This document shows positions 51,155 to 60,027 of a stretch of 64,000 nucleotides of DNA, piece by piece. The translations under genes and the position numbers were made by a program. The notes under the pieces were generated by a model, which was given only the letters and a program-made list of their open reading frames with translations, searched no databases and was not told where the DNA came from. Numbering within the stretch: the first letter of the stretch is position 1; every line of letters begins with the position of its first letter. Origin of the DNA: Paenibacillus chondroitinus NBRC 15376. GTDB taxonomy: Bacteria > Bacillota > Bacilli > Paenibacillales > NBRC-103111. The stretch is taken from NCBI RefSeq assembly GCF_004000765.1, contig NZ_BILW01000021.1, positions 1 through 64,000 on the forward strand, written 5' to 3'.

Positions 51155-53074
51155 ATGGGGAAAATAAATAAATCCAAATGGTTATTGTTTTGCTTTTCGA
51201 TCGTATTTGGCTTGATTGTATCGATGCCGGGACTGGCTTATGCTGCTCCGATTCACGCTGGCCCACAATTTGTGGACGGCTATTATGCAGATCCTGATGT
51301 ACAGATATATAATGGCACATATTGGGTGTATCCGACACGTTCGACTCAAGCGGGAGAATCCAACACTGGTGCAAAATCTGTGGACATTTTCTCTTCAACG
51401 GACATGGTTAATTGGACCAAATACTCAAATGTCATCAGTTCGGCCAATATATCATGGTTGCAACATTCACTGTGGGCACCGAGCGGGGCTTATCGTGATG
51501 GGAAATATTATATCTATTTTGCCGCTAACGCAATTAATGGCGATGGACAATTAGGCGGAATAGGCGTTGCAGTCGCTGATCATCCAGAAGGGCCATATAC
51601 CGATGCAATTGGCGCCCCCCTTATCAATGTTGTACGAAATGGCGCAGGTCCCATGGATCAAGATGTATTTATCGATGATGACGGTCAGGCGTATATGTAT
51701 TATGGCAGTTGGGGCGAGTGTAATGTTGTAAAGCTTAACGCTGACATGAAATCTCTGGGAACATGGCCCGACGGAACCGTCTATAAGAAAGTTACGCCTG
51801 CGAAAACGGGCGATAATGACTACTTTGAAGCGCCTAAAGTGTTCAAGCGAAACGGGATTTACTATATGAATTATGCTGCAGGTGTATGGGCTGATTCATC
51901 TTATAAGGTCATGTATGCAACGTCCAGCTCTGTAACAGGACCATTTGTGCCACAAGGGATTATGCTGCATACGGATACGACGACAGCAGATGGCCCTGGT
52001 CATAATGGTATTGTTCAATCCCCAACAACTAATGATTGGTACATTTTTTACCATAAACGTTATCTGAATAATTCCCAACGCGTACTGGCGTATGATAAAT
52101 TTGAGTTTAATCCTGATAATACGATTAAGCCAGTCGAAATGGCCGAAGAAGATAACTTTGACGACGGTAATGATACAGGATGGACAACATATGGCGGTGC
52201 ATGGACAGTATCTGGCGGGCAGTATAGTGCAGCATCAAACCCGGGTGCCAAGGCTCTTTTGGATACCAATTTCTCAGATCTGATCTATGAAGCTGATGTG
52301 ACACCGGGGTCAACTGGCAATGCGGGTCTGGTATTTAGGGTATCCAATCCTGGAACGGGTGCAGATGCTTACCAAGGCTACTATGCGGGACTCGATGTTC
52401 CCAATCAGCAAGTGTTGATTGGCAAGGCCAACAATAACTGGACCTCGCTTGCCACGGCTCCGATGAGCTTAACCGCTAATACAAAGTATCATGTTAAAAT
52501 AGTCGCACAAGATGACTCCCTTAAGGTTTATGTTGGAGATATGACGACATCAAAGGTTAGTGTGACGGATTCAACTTATAAGGGAGGAAGTGTAGGCGTT
52601 CGAACCTATGATTCAGCGGCCAAATTTGATAATATTTCCGTTCAAAGCAGCCGATACGAGACAGAAAATTTAATTGTAAGCGCTACCTCTGGCGACAAAC
52701 ACACCATGTTTGGAAATGGAACTGGTCGTGACCTCAGCTTGAGCGGCGGATTTGGAACTGCGTTGGAAGCCAACGCTGTCAATGACTATGTGACATACAC
52801 GGTGAATGTGCCCGAGGCACGCAGCTATAGTGTAAGGGTCGGAGTGAAAAAGGGACCCAACAGAGGGCAGTTCCAATTGTCGGTAAACGGTGTAAATCAT
52901 GGTGTGGTTCAGGATTTATACTCAACTGGATTTAACTATGTGGAACTGAATGTCGCCAACATCACCTTCAGCTCGGCAGGCGATAAAGCTTTCAAGTTTA
53001 CTGTTGCAGGTAAAAATGGCTCAAGTTCAGCCAACCATCTTTCACTTGATTACATTAAACTAGTACCAAACTGA
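51155..53074 (+). CDS. Secreted GH43 enzyme with carbohydrate-binding modules
   Basis: Secreted polysaccharide-degrading enzyme, 639 aa, probably acting on arabinan or arabinoxylan. Signal peptide (about residues 1-30, ending GLAYAAP) leads to a GH43 propeller (about 35-330) with catalytic Asp in YYADPDVQIY, Asp in MDQDVFIDDDG and Glu in YFEAPKVFKR. A central concanavalin-like or DUF1080-like module (about 335-500; NAGLVFRVSNPG) and a C-terminal CBM6-type module (about 502-639; RYETENL... YVTYTVNVPEARSYSVRVGV) follow. Ribosome site AAAAAGGAGG. A cre-like site stands upstream and a strong terminator behind. Confidence 0.9.
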   Translation: MGKINKSKWLLFCFSIVFGLIVSMPGLAYAAPIHAGPQFVDGYYADPDVQIYNGTYWVYPTRSTQAGESNTGAKSVDIFSSTDMVNWTKYSNVISSANISWLQHSLWAPSGAYRDGKYYIYFAANAINGDGQLGGIGVAVADHPEGPYTDAIGAPLINVVRNGAGPMDQDVFIDDDGQAYMYYGSWGECNVVKLNADMKSLGTWPDGTVYKKVTPAKTGDNDYFEAPKVFKRNGIYYMNYAAGVWADSSYKVMYATSSSVTGPFVPQGIMLHTDTTTADGPGHNGIVQSPTTNDWYIFYHKRYLNNSQRVLAYDKFEFNPDNTIKPVEMAEEDNFDDGNDTGWTTYGGAWTVSGGQYSAASNPGAKALLDTNFSDLIYEADVTPGSTGNAGLVFRVSNPGTGADAYQGYYAGLDVPNQQVLIGKANNNWTSLATAPMSLTANTKYHVKIVAQDDSLKVYVGDMTTSKVSVTDSTYKGGSVGVRTYDSAAKFDNISVQSSRYETENLIVSATSGDKHTMFGNGTGRDLSLSGGFGTALEANAVNDYVTYTVNVPEARSYSVRVGVKKGPNRGQFQLSVNGVNHGVVQDLYSTGFNYVELNVANITFSSAGDKAFKFTVAGKNGSSSANHLSLDYIKLVPN

Positions 53075-53083
53075 TGCAAATAG

Positions 53084-53124
53084 TAACACCTAGACCTTGG
53101 TCTCCCTGGTCTAGGTGTTTTTTC
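53084..53124. terminator. Terminator between GH43 and 2OG oxygenase genes
   Basis: ACACCTAGACC pairs with GGTCTAGGTGT and runs into T6 on the plus strand. Confidence 0.9.
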
Positions 53125-53837
53125 TATTTCGCATCGTGAAAAATAATCCCCAAACTGTATCTTGTACCTGTAGTTACAGTACTTACACCGTGTCTAAGTG
53201 TCGTTCTATAATAACCACGGGTTCCTAATACGGGCCGATGGTTGGTCGGAAAAATAAGACCTTCCCCTTGATTCAGGGTTATGACATGCCCTTGGCTTTG
53301 CGCCCGCGGCCGCTGCTCCACCAATAAAAATTCACCACCTGTGAAATCCACTTCTTTTTGATTGAGAGCGAATACGACCTGAAATGGGAAGAATACTTTC
53401 CCATACAAATCCTGATGCAAGCAATTATACCCTCCTGCTTCATATTTCAATATCAATGGGGTTGGTCGGTTCTGACCCTCTTGATGACATTGTGCAAGGA
53501 ATTCTTCCAGTGTTGCCGGATATGAAGCATCGTGGCCTAATTGTTTGAGCCAGCGATTCGCCGTTATAGCAAGCTCCGGATACAACCCTTCACGCAGCCT
53601 CTTTAACAATGATGGGAGTGGAGCACTGTAATATTTGTATTCACCAACCCCAAACCGATATCGAGACATGTCGATAGTCGTTCGAAAGAGACCTTCTTCT
53701 TCGTAAGTGTTGATGAGCTCTTGACATTCGTTTGTCTTTAACAAACGGGGTAGTTTAGCATAAGCATTTTCGTCCAGCATTTGCTGAATACAATTCCAAT
53801 CCAAATTCTCTACGCTTAACAAGAGGTTTTCAGGCAT
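53124..53837 (-). CDS. 2-oxoglutarate/Fe(II)-dependent oxygenase
   Basis: 2OG oxygenase of the prolyl-4-hydroxylase/YbiX type. The Fe site is visible as HQD (in CLHQDLYGKVFFPFQ) and the second His in RHGVS near the C terminus; the 2OG-binding Arg follows in TLRHG. FTGGEFLLVEQRP is also family-like. The ATG at 53837 follows GGGGGAG and yields 237 aa; earlier codons of the frame have no ribosome site. Substrate unknown: relatives oxidise protein, DNA or small molecules. Confidence 0.86.
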   Translation of the reverse strand: MPENLLLSVENLDWNCIQQMLDENAYAKLPRLLKTNECQELINTYEEEGLFRTTIDMSRYRFGVGEYKYYSAPLPSLLKRLREGLYPELAITANRWLKQLGHDASYPATLEEFLAQCHQEGQNRPTPLILKYEAGGYNCLHQDLYGKVFFPFQVVFALNQKEVDFTGGEFLLVEQRPRAQSQGHVITLNQGEGLIFPTNHRPVLGTRGYYRTTLRHGVSTVTTGTRYSLGIIFHDAK

Positions 53838-53973
53838 ATTGTAAGTCTCCCCCTTCTGATAATGGTGTCCACAAACAGTATAGCCCCAAAATAAGCTCTT
53901 GTACGTATTCTGGAATATGACAGCAAGATAACGAAATTCATTCAATGAGATTTTATGTTACGAATATACGTCG

Positions 53974-54123
53974 TTACTCCGACGGCTCCCGATGCGGCTT
54001 CGAAAGTTCCAAACACTCAAAACAAACGAGGCTTTTGTCCTCCAAAACAACACCGTCCAGAAACCCTTCCCGGCAATAAATCGGTTTACTGCACTTTGCA
54101 CAAGTACCAACAAGTTCATGCAT
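53974..54123 (-). CDS. Small two-CxxC zinc-binding protein (49 aa)
   Basis: Unrecognised 49-aa protein. MHELVGTCAKCSKPI opens with one CxxC and VCFECLELSKPH carries the second, giving a four-cysteine zinc site. The ATG at 54123 follows GGGGGAGGG. It lies 136 bases upstream of the 2OG oxygenase start on the same strand and may share its transcript. Another frame here is a shadow. Confidence 0.65.
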   Translation of the reverse strand: MHELVGTCAKCSKPIYCREGFLDGVVLEDKSLVCFECLELSKPHREPSE

Positions 54124-54238
54124 ACTGCGCCCTCCCCCGATAAGACTAGCCGCACACAACCGAAAAATAATGTTCAAAAAAACGCGTTCGGTCAACCGCT
54201 GATTTCATAGACGCCCTCCGCTCTATCCGACTTTACTC

Positions 54239-55108
54239 CTAATAAATACCTTCCGCGTGTGCAGGAAGTTCTCTTACATGTGCCAAATGAGCCGAGACCT
54301 TCTCGTCTTCGTCCACATTATAAGCATAACCACAATATTGAGCTACTTCCTTTGCTGTTTCCCTGAAAAGCTCACACATGATAAAAAGTCCTTGCCACAT
54401 ACGATCATAATCCCCATCTGGATAGGTTTGAACAAATGCCGTCCACTGAACGGGTGCAAGGTATTTCTCGAAATACTTGCCGCATTTTCCGGAGTCAACA
54501 GCGAATTCGGTTTTGATTCCGATATGCCATTGAAGCATCCTGATTAACATATCCCGCACGGGGTGCTCGTACATGAATTTCGCATAGACAAGCTCTTTGC
54601 GCCATAATCCTTTCGCTATATAGGTACTCACCCACCAGAACTCGTTGCAGCAACCTGCAAATTGAGATGAAGTAGGCGGATGTGTCAAATAGTCGCGGTT
54701 GTTTGGTTCATCAAATGGTTCGATAATTCCATCCTTGTCCAGCAGAAGCACGCTCAAGCTGTCTCTATGCCAAGTGGCGATATGGTCTACTTCGTAGAAG
54801 GATAAATCAATGCGGTTACCGTCCGTAAATTGCATAAGGAATGTAAATTTATGTATGGGTTCTGAAACTTTCTCCCCCATCTCATCCGGTGTTTGCATGA
54901 TCATAATTTTCCCGAAGCGGTCAATCCAACTGCGATCTTGAATAAAGGATTGCACAGAGGTCACCACGTACACAATGTCATAATCCTGAAAAATATCCTT
55001 CGGAACGTTCGGATTGACGCGTGAACCGTTCATGATGACCGCTCGAATGTTTTCGCTCTCTTGTGCAAACCCTAGAAGGAGTGCAAGCATCTCTTTTTCA
55101 GTTCTCAT
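54239..55108 (-). CDS. aadK: Aminoglycoside 6-adenylyltransferase (AadK-like)
   Basis: Adenylylates streptomycin-type aminoglycosides at position 6, conferring resistance. The nucleotidyltransferase motif is MNGSRVNPNV followed by DIFQDYDIVYVV (catalytic Asp pair), and the family segments KFTFLMQFTDGNRIDLSFYE and EFWWVSTYIAKGLWR are present. Length 289 aa fits AadK/Ant(6). GGAGGAA ribosome site. It is 17 bases after the MBL-fold gene. Chromosomal aadK is common in Bacillus, so this looks intrinsic rather than acquired. Confidence 0.9.
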   Translation of the reverse strand: MRTEKEMLALLLGFAQESENIRAVIMNGSRVNPNVPKDIFQDYDIVYVVTSVQSFIQDRSWIDRFGKIMIMQTPDEMGEKVSEPIHKFTFLMQFTDGNRIDLSFYEVDHIATWHRDSLSVLLLDKDGIIEPFDEPNNRDYLTHPPTSSQFAGCCNEFWWVSTYIAKGLWRKELVYAKFMYEHPVRDMLIRMLQWHIGIKTEFAVDSGKCGKYFEKYLAPVQWTAFVQTYPDGDYDRMWQGLFIMCELFRETAKEVAQYCGYAYNVDEDEKVSAHLAHVRELPAHAEGIY

Positions 55109-55125
55109 TTCGATTCCTCCACATC

Positions 55126-55941
55126 CTACAAATATTCACGTTTCATAATACTCACGTTTTCTTTATGGCACTCTTCCGTGAAGGAAGATGGAAAAGCATG
55201 CTCTTGATGAAGCGCCTCTAGCGCTGATACATCGTTCGCGACAACAGACTGGCGGAGCCTTTCCAGGTAATCGGCTGCCACTTCCACACGTCTCTTCATT
55301 TCACCTTGATCGGATGTGGCTAAGCCATGACCAGGGACTAATAGCTGTACATGATGCTGCTCGAGGATTCTGCTGCTTTTCTCAAGTGTCTGATTGTACG
55401 CCTTCGCGCTATCGTAAATGAAAGGCAATTCAAAATCCGATAAATAGTCCCCTGCAATCAGAATGCCCAAGGGTTCAACTACCGTCATTAATCCGTCTGC
55501 TGTGTGTCCTGGCGCCAAATAGAAGGTCAAAGTCGCTTCTCCCAGGTGTAACTGCTGTCCATCCTCCTGGATCACGATATCCAGCTCGGGAAATAGAATC
55601 GGATAATTCCTGATCACATAATTCTCGTTGTCAAAGTTCTTAATAAGCTTCAGCTTATGGTCTTTCTTGGGGTGGTTTTGGAGCGCCAAACTTCCAATTG
55701 TTTTCGCGCCCGGGAACGCCTGATAGCCAATGATATGATCGAAATCTCCATGTGTAAAAAGCAGATAAATCTCCCGCTCTCCCTGGATGGATTGGACATA
55801 ATGTTGGATGGCTTCAATTTCATTCGGCAGCCAATTTGGATCCACGATGATGATCATTTCATTCGTTTGTATGACGGTCGAAGTGGTTTGAAACAGTGCG
55901 CTTTGGAAAACGGTCACAGCTTCATTTTGCAATTGAATCAT
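55126..55941 (-). CDS. MBL-fold metallo-hydrolase
   Basis: Metallo-beta-lactamase-fold hydrolase. Metal ligands: HGDFDHI (HxxxDH-type His pair and Asp), His in APGHTADG (about residue 156), Asp in AGDYLSDF and the late His in VPGHG. 271 aa from the ATG at 55941, which follows AAGGATGAG; the TTG at 55968 is an alternative. The substrate cannot be named; there is no sign of beta-lactamase signal peptide. It precedes aadK by 17 bases. Confidence 0.86.
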   Translation of the reverse strand: MIQLQNEAVTVFQSALFQTTSTVIQTNEMIIIVDPNWLPNEIEAIQHYVQSIQGEREIYLLFTHGDFDHIIGYQAFPGAKTIGSLALQNHPKKDHKLKLIKNFDNENYVIRNYPILFPELDIVIQEDGQQLHLGEATLTFYLAPGHTADGLMTVVEPLGILIAGDYLSDFELPFIYDSAKAYNQTLEKSSRILEQHHVQLLVPGHGLATSDQGEMKRRVEVAADYLERLRQSVVANDVSALEALHQEHAFPSSFTEECHKENVSIMKREYL

Positions 55942-56137
55942 AGGTTTCTCATCCTTCTTTCTACGCAAATCGTACTCGTTATTCTATCTTACGTTTACAT
56001 GTAAGCACAATAATTGCCATGGTTAATAAACCCATCGTACCCATTAATCCACTAAAGCCCGCCATGATTTTCTATGGTACAGTTATCCCATAAAGCCTTT
56101 TTACTACCAAATTTGGAATAAGGATGTGTCATCACAT

Positions 56138-56617
56138 ATGAAAAAACTAGTTATATCTACCACGGTAGCGCTTTCTGTACTATTTTCGACGGTTGGGGTG
56201 TCAATGCCTGCTTCTGCATCGGCACAAGAGATTTATGCCACGAACGGTCATAAATTTGTAAATACAGCAAAATCTTATATCGGTAAAGTAACTTACCGTT
56301 TCGGTACCAAAGATCCGGCGCATCTCACTTTTGATTGCTCTGCATTTACACAATTTGTATTCAAGCAAAATGGCGTTAATATCCCTTGGGGCTCCAAAGC
56401 TCAAACGAGTTTCGGTTCCCGCGTGCCAAGCAAGAGCCAATTAGCCATCGGCGACCTTGTCATGTTCAGCGTGAGCAAGCCTGGCCAAATCGATCATGTA
56501 GGGATTTATGTTGGAAATGGTAATTTCATAAGTAACACGAAGAGCTCCGGCGTTGTCATTACGTCTTTAAACACAGGTTACTGGAGTACTCGCTACATAA
56601 CAGCTAGACATTATTAA
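56138..56617 (+). CDS. Secreted NlpC/P60-family cell wall endopeptidase
   Basis: Cell wall hydrolase cutting D-gamma-glutamyl-meso-diaminopimelate bonds. A signal peptide (about residues 1-28, ending PASASAQ) is followed by one NlpC/P60 domain with Cys in FDCSAFTQFVF, His in IDHVGIYVGNG, and polar third residue in the final HY region. No SH3, LysM or other wall-binding module is attached. ATG at 56138 with AAGGATG upstream; 159 aa. Single gene ahead of a terminator. Confidence 0.92.
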   Translation: MKKLVISTTVALSVLFSTVGVSMPASASAQEIYATNGHKFVNTAKSYIGKVTYRFGTKDPAHLTFDCSAFTQFVFKQNGVNIPWGSKAQTSFGSRVPSKSQLAIGDLVMFSVSKPGQIDHVGIYVGNGNFISNTKSSGVVITSLNTGYWSTRYITARHY

Positions 56618-56644
56618 TCCTATATATTAGGCATACTTACTAAA

Positions 56645-56690
56645 AAGAGAGTTCAAGGAATATCCATTCCTTTGAACTCTCTCCCTTTTT
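56645..56690. terminator. Terminator between NlpC/P60 and PH-like genes
   Basis: AGAGAGTTCAAGGAAT pairs with ATTCCTTTGAACTCTCT over about 16 bp around a four-base loop, followed by a T-rich run. Confidence 0.9.
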
Positions 56691-56696
56691 CACTGA

Positions 56697-57047
56697 TTAT
56701 GATCTCACAGTTTGCTCCAAAATACGCTGTTTAATTTCCTCCGGATGATCGATCTGAAACACAACTTTGCCAAATTCATGTTCCTCCAATTCAAGAACAA
56801 CGACATCCTTGTGATTTTCATAAGAAATGAAGCACCATCTGTTCCCGATCAGAAAACGACCTTCTCGAATGTCGGCGACCGAAGTACCCACCCGGAATTG
56901 AAACATCGATAGTTTAAAATCTTCAATCGACACTTTTTTGATGTTTTTAAAAGGGATTTCTACATGACGTTTTAACGCGGCAGCACTAGTCAATCCTGAT
57001 AGATGTAGAATAAGGCGGTCATTCGTATATTCAACGGTTCTTGGCAT
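56697..57047 (-). CDS. Small hypothetical protein, PH-like fold candidate
   Basis: 116-aa protein without a signal peptide. Its strand-rich N terminus (PRTVEYTNDRLILHLSG), the ending alpha-helix (IDHPEEIKQRILEQTV) and its conserved GRFLIGNRWCFISYENH and VVLELEEHEFGKVVFQIDHP segments suggest a bacterial PH or DUF4180-like beta-barrel, but I cannot name the family. ATG at 57047 follows GGAGGTACTCCT. Convergent with the NlpC/P60 gene. Confidence 0.65.
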   Translation of the reverse strand: MPRTVEYTNDRLILHLSGLTSAAALKRHVEIPFKNIKKVSIEDFKLSMFQFRVGTSVADIREGRFLIGNRWCFISYENHKDVVVLELEEHEFGKVVFQIDHPEEIKQRILEQTVRS

Positions 57048-57255
57048 AGGAGTACCTCCGAGCTTCAAATTTTTTCCATTCAGCATTACTTTCCTAAACT
57101 TATCTGAACATCTATAATACGATTAAGTGTACAAGATCGTTCACACGACCTATCGAGATCTGAGAATGATTTCATCTAAAATAGGTTTTGTTTTTATGTT
57201 TAGTTTTCAATAGAATGATTAAATTCGCTAACAACTATGCAAAGAAGGAATCAGC

Positions 57256-57600
57256 ATGCCGTTTCTCCGTTTCAAAGGATTTCAGAAAGACTTCGTTTCT
57301 TCGATCTCAACCAATGTGGTGCAGGAGTTTTCAAAGGTAACCGGCGTCTTGCCGCAAAAGGTGAAAATCGAGCTTCTGCTAATAGAACAGCTTAGCAATT
57401 CACCGCAATCGCTGGAAATTCTCATGTTTCCAAGAGATCAGGAAATGCACGACCGTATTGCGCAAGAGATGAATAATCTGCTAGCCGCGCATGGCTATGG
57501 CGATGTTCATATCTTCTTTATCCTATTGTCCCCTCATTTGTATTACAAAGAAGGACAACCCTTGAAGTCCATTTCGGAAGAACCCATCTCCTTAACATGA
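57256..57600 (+). CDS. DUF1904 protein (tautomerase-like)
   Basis: 114 aa. The pattern MPFLRFKGF, VKIELLLIEQ, EILMFPRDQEMHDRIAQEMNNLL and DVHIFFILLSPHLYYKEGQPL is what DUF1904 proteins show, with N-terminal Pro2 as in the tautomerase superfamily. AAGAAGGAATCAGC precedes the ATG. Function is not known. Single gene with a strong terminator. Confidence 0.82.
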   Translation: MPFLRFKGFQKDFVSSISTNVVQEFSKVTGVLPQKVKIELLLIEQLSNSPQSLEILMFPRDQEMHDRIAQEMNNLLAAHGYGDVHIFFILLSPHLYYKEGQPLKSISEEPISLT

Positions 57601-57621
57601 TTCCGGTCATGAGGAACAAGT

Positions 57622-57667
57622 AAAAAACCTCCCTTACCACAACTGTGGTTTGGGAGGTTTTCTTTTT
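57622..57667. terminator. Terminator between DUF1904 and GDPD genes
   Basis: AAAACCTCCCTTACCAC pairs with GTGGTTTGGGAGGTTTT around AACT, followed by a T-rich run on the plus strand and A-run before. Confidence 0.9.
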
Positions 57668-58423
57668 CTATATTTGCTTGTCAGTCTTTAATTGGACGAG
57701 AGCGGCAATGTTACGTGTGGTGATCGAGTGAACGCCCATTTGACTAAAATGCTCCATCTCATCTACCTCATTGACTGTCCAAATGCAGACATCTAGCCCA
57801 TACTCCGCTGCAATTGGCAGCAGTTCAGGTGCGACCACGCGATAATTCAAATTAAGCCCGAAACAGGCTGAAGCTGCGGCGTCTTTACAAATTTGATGAG
57901 CAACCTCCAAGTAAGGAGCACTCGTCATAAATAAAGCAGGATCAACGTTTAACAGCTTGCGTAGACGCGGATTTACTCGCTGAACAAGCTGGGCACGGTC
58001 TTTCTCGCAGCCGGACAAGAAAACCTGATCCAGCAGTTGATTCTTTTCAATCCATGCCGATATGGGTTCTACACATGCATCTGATTTAAGGTCCAAATTC
58101 ATCCGCACACCGGACTTCCTCAGGTAAGGAAGTACAGCGTCCAAAGAAAGAATGCGCATGGTTTCACCAGGAGCCCCGTTATGGGCTTTAACATCTATCT
58201 GTTGCAATTGTTCATAGCTCATCTGAGAGATCCAGCATTCTGTGCCGTCTGCCAAATGAACATTATCATCATGGGAAAGAACAAGAATTCCATCAGCCGT
58301 AACAAGAATATCCTCTTCCAGGATATCGGCTCCGCATCTTAACCCAGCTTCGATGGATTTGAGCGTATTATCCGGTGTACCCATACAGCCGGTGTGGGCT
58401 GTCATTCGTGGAAATGAACTCAT
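57668..58423 (-). CDS. Glycerophosphodiester phosphodiesterase family protein
   Basis: Hydrolyses glycerophosphodiesters to glycerol-3-phosphate and alcohol. The TIM barrel motifs are AHTGCMGTPDNTLKSIEAGLRCGADILEEDI (split about residues 9-38: the first catalytic His is present but the usual HRG arginine is Thr, and E-x-D metal ligands are in place) and ILVLSHDD with the second His. 251 aa, no signal peptide. It overlaps the PHP gene by 4 nt, last of its operon. Confidence 0.87.
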   Translation of the reverse strand: MSSFPRMTAHTGCMGTPDNTLKSIEAGLRCGADILEEDILVTADGILVLSHDDNVHLADGTECWISQMSYEQLQQIDVKAHNGAPGETMRILSLDAVLPYLRKSGVRMNLDLKSDACVEPISAWIEKNQLLDQVFLSGCEKDRAQLVQRVNPRLRKLLNVDPALFMTSAPYLEVAHQICKDAAASACFGLNLNYRVVAPELLPIAAEYGLDVCIWTVNEVDEMEHFSQMGVHSITTRNIAALVQLKTDKQI

Positions 58424-59445
58424 TTATCGCCTCCTCCTCTATCCTCTGACAGATAAATCGCATTCGTAAATCCAATTAACGTATGGACGTTGCAAAAAAC
58501 ACCGGACATCTCCGCTCGCATCCATGTAACGCCTGTTAAATCAAGCTCTATTGTCAGATGAGATTGGTCTCGCGTCAGTTTCAATACGGCAAGTTCCCCC
58601 TTGTTGCTAACCAGTTTCATCTCTAACGGATGATCCGGAAGCTCCCAGTGGCCCTCTCTTGCCGTAAAATCGACGCCAACCGTGACTTCCGTCAGCTCAC
58701 CCTGCTTAACTTGAATGCTGTCGCCGATCTCTGCCCCTTCACGGCCGGATTGACCAACGCGCAGCTGCGGCAGCGGCCCCATGGAAACCGCGACCGCTCC
58801 GCGTTTCAACGCATCAAGTGCCGCAGCGACAATGCCTGAGCTTGCCACGAGCGAATCGCTTAATCCTAAATAAGTCGCAGAAATCGGCTCTGAAACCGGA
58901 TCAGACACGTGCCAATCTCTGCCGCTCGTCGCGGCAATCTGATAACCCTGATTAAGCAGATCCGTCCACATTGCGAATGCGCGTGCGTTATTTCTCCGAA
59001 TCGATGGGAACAACCCTGACCATACCTCAATATAATCGATCTCGTTCCAGTCCGAGACCTCGAACTCCCAGTAGCAGCCTGTGCACATGGGACTGCCGAC
59101 ACGAAAAGGATGCGCCAGCCCGACAAGCCCGCCTTGGCGATGAACACCTTCTATGCCTCTATGAATGTGAAACGGACTTAAATTTCGCCAATCGACATAC
59201 TCGGACAATCCGAGTGTCAGCATGTGACCAAAGAAAGTGGTCCATTCCAATCCCGGGATCACCTCGACCCCGGTTGCGGCCACGACCTCATCACGATTCG
59301 AAAGACCTGTCATCGTATTATGATCTGTTAGCGCGACACCCCGCAGCCCTAATTCTCTGGCAGCTTCAGCTAGCTCTAACAGGGATTGCTTGCCGTCACT
59401 GTGAAAGGTATGACAGTGAAGCTCAAATGGCAGCCATTGCTTCAT
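58420..59445 (-). CDS. PHP-domain phosphoesterase, CehA/McbA family
   Basis: Metal-dependent phosphoesterase of the PHP superfamily. Metal motifs HCHTFHSDG at about residue 9, LTDHNTMTG, VGLAHPFRV and SGRDWHVSD are all present. A C-terminal beta-sandwich (about 245-341) carries CNVHTLIGFTNAIYL. ATG at 59445 follows GGAGGTGCAG, giving 341 aa; the longer frame upstream is shadow over the end of the 153-aa gene, whose TGA it overlaps by 4 nt. Confidence 0.88.
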   Translation of the reverse strand: MKQWLPFELHCHTFHSDGKQSLLELAEAARELGLRGVALTDHNTMTGLSNRDEVVAATGVEVIPGLEWTTFFGHMLTLGLSEYVDWRNLSPFHIHRGIEGVHRQGGLVGLAHPFRVGSPMCTGCYWEFEVSDWNEIDYIEVWSGLFPSIRRNNARAFAMWTDLLNQGYQIAATSGRDWHVSDPVSEPISATYLGLSDSLVASSGIVAAALDALKRGAVAVSMGPLPQLRVGQSGREGAEIGDSIQVKQGELTEVTVGVDFTAREGHWELPDHPLEMKLVSNKGELAVLKLTRDQSHLTIELDLTGVTWMRAEMSGVFCNVHTLIGFTNAIYLSEDRGGGDK

Positions 59446-59903
59446 GCGTCTGCACCTCCGTCCCATACCTGCAGGCGATAGCGGCATTCCTCGGTTACAA
59501 CACAATGAACATTAATCATGATCTTTAGTTGCCCCCTCGGGAAGACACCCGGGGTAAATCCGGGAGAAGCCTCCGTAGTAGTAACCGTGAGGTGTTGGAC
59601 AGGATCATGGCGGTGTCCGGCGCCGCGAAATCCATGCTCATCATCGAAGGATAATGTCAATAAATTCTGCAAAGGCAGAAACTCCCGCCAATTGTAGGAG
59701 GCTCTATGTTCTTCCAGGATGTATTGGTTAAGTCCTTCGCGAATCAATGCCTCCGCTTGCTCCTCATCCTCCAGCTTTTTCGGCTCATAGGCGAATTTCA
59801 CATGAAGTTCATGGCAATCTTTAGGCAGATGAAGCGTGTAAGTAATATGACTTTTGGAACAGCTCGGTGTTACGGTTCCTTCTGCAATCAACAAAGTTTT
59901 CAT
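59442..59903 (-). CDS. Hypothetical protein translated with PHP phosphoesterase
   Basis: Unrecognised 153-aa protein without signal peptide or membrane segment. It opens MKTLLIAEGTVTPSCSKSHI and includes YEPKKLEDEEQAEALIREGL, LTLSFDDEHGFRGAGHRHDP and a late beta-hairpin (GQLKIMINVHCVVTEECRYRLQV). The charged/His-rich HGFRGAGHRHDP could bind metal. AAGGAGG precedes the ATG. It is always likely to be made together with the CehA-type protein, whose gene overlaps it. Confidence 0.7.
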   Translation of the reverse strand: MKTLLIAEGTVTPSCSKSHITYTLHLPKDCHELHVKFAYEPKKLEDEEQAEALIREGLNQYILEEHRASYNWREFLPLQNLLTLSFDDEHGFRGAGHRHDPVQHLTVTTTEASPGFTPGVFPRGQLKIMINVHCVVTEECRYRLQVWDGGADA

Positions 59904-59945
59904 CCTAAAACCTCCTTCTTGATAATAGCACCTCGGGGTACAATA

Positions 59946-59961
59946 GGGTAAGCGCTTAACC
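59946..59961. promoter_or_regulatory. LacI-type operator before the 153-aa/PHP/GDPD operon
   Basis: GGGTAAGC and GCTTAACC make a 16-bp palindrome with one mismatch and the AAGCGCTT core of LacI/GalR operators. It lies 43 bases before the 153-aa gene and just after the split LacI gene. Confidence 0.65.
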
Positions 59962-59977
59962 TAATCTTAATAATTCA

Positions 59978-60023
59978 GACCGTTCTATCTTCTCAAATCT
60001 ATCACTTGAGAGGTAGAACGGCC
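59978..60023. terminator. Hairpin after the LacI gene
   Basis: CCGTTCTA pairs with TAGAACGG and, inside, TTCTCAA with TTGAGAG; the T run is missing on the minus strand, so it may be a weak terminator or an RNA stabiliser. Confidence 0.5.
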
Positions 60024-60027
60024 TCGT

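Noticed and set aside
54140-54202. 20-codon minus frame preceded by GGAGGGCG, before the zinc microprotein
   Set aside because: Too short to support; the ribosome-site match alone is not enough.
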